A stretch of 64,000 nucleotides of DNA, taken from NCBI GenBank assembly GCA_030445275.1, contig JAUCSE010000047.1:29639-93638 (forward strand), in the 5' to 3' direction. This stretch comes from Mucilaginibacter sp. GTDB taxonomy: Bacteria; Bacteroidota; Bacteroidia; Sphingobacteriales; Sphingobacteriaceae. Position 1 is the first letter of the stretch; each line of letters starts with the position of its first letter. Under the pieces are notes generated by a model. The model made no database searches and was not told where the DNA came from. It saw nothing but the letters and a program-made list of their open reading frames with translations. The position numbers and the translations under genes are program-made. Shown here one piece after another: positions 63,835 to 64,000 of the stretch.

Positions 63835-63906
63835 GTATTATTCAATATCCCTTTTTACAAAAGCCTTTAGCGTAAGTGGCCGTTGCGCAACTGAGCGGAG
63901 GTTTCC

Positions 63907-63947
63907 AAACAACCCAATCGAACACTGTTTGATTGGGTTGTTTTTTT
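63907..63947 (+). terminator. terminator after the alginate-lyase-like gene
   Basis: The perfect 13-bp arms AAACAACCCAATC and GATTGGGTTGTTT flank an 11-nt loop, followed by a run of seven to ten T. It lies 73 bp after the stop. Confidence 0.88.
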
Positions 63948-64000
63948 CATAAGTATTTGATATTTAGTTGTTTGTTTTGTATATTAAGGACATGCAAGGC

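Noticed and set aside
1..64000. CRISPR array, rRNA genes or complete prophage
   Set aside because: I found no regularly spaced repeats of CRISPR type, no rRNA sequence, and no phage structural gene. The GH19-like gene alone is not evidence for a prophage.

Overview
The window looks like a chromosomal segment of a Bacteroidota bacterium, most likely Sphingobacteriaceae of the Mucilaginibacter/Pedobacter type. The reasons are several TAnnTTTG -7 promoter boxes, a type IX secretion (T9SS) PorP/SprF protein beside a giant protein with a gliding-type C-terminal domain, many secreted glycosidases, lipoproteins with SC-type lipoboxes, and numerous dispersed inverted-repeat elements between genes. 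The species assignment is inference; no rRNA gene is present.

Layout. 1-18 kb is core genome: an ECF sigma factor with a small conserved partner, a secreted S41 peptidase, uvrA, a GH19-like lytic enzyme, an orphan CdiI-like immunity gene lying between repeat elements, a 56-aa membrane protein, tsaD, a TamB-type 1480-residue protein, ribBA, an LptF/LptG permease, a START-like protein and tRNA-Met(CAU). 18.1-23.4 kb is a degraded accessory island beside that tRNA. A 16-bp piece of the tRNA 3' part is repeated 112 bp downstream, and the island holds a small mobilome-like ORF, a YhcG/DUF1016 nuclease, a 37-residue N-terminal stub resembling a TOTE-type primase/helicase, a Fic protein with a repeat-rich promoter, the C-terminal piece of a tyrosine recombinase, and an SDR-AraC pair.

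23.7-42.7 kb is a secreted carbohydrate-degradation region on both strands: GH29 fucosidase, PorP/SprF, a giant multi-domain alginate-lyase-like T9SS substrate, GH127/146-type beta-L-arabinofuranosidase, a ricin-type lipoprotein, a beta-propeller lipoprotein, an S41 peptidase, a GH32 fructanase and a C-terminal remnant of a sialate O-acetylesterase. No SusC/SusD pair is present in the region. 43.1-46.8 kb is an AraC / flavin monooxygenase / MFS exporter cassette, probably for detoxifying a small molecule. 46.8-54.5 kb is a CzcRS-CzcCBA-like operon: response regulator, histidine kinase, TolC, adaptor and RND pump, with the Asp/Asp/Glu motif of the divalent-cation type.

54.8-58.1 kb carries polyprenyl-glycan genes: NodB deacetylase, GT2 and a GT87-like membrane enzyme. 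58.2-60.7 kb has a MarR regulator divergent from a membrane protein and an NAD(P)-binding protein, then a DoxX-like protein. 60.8-61.8 kb is a DUF5996 protein. The window ends with a second alginate-lyase-like lipoprotein carrying a fascin-like C-terminal trefoil, preceded by a perfect 16-bp LacI-type palindrome and followed by a strong terminator.
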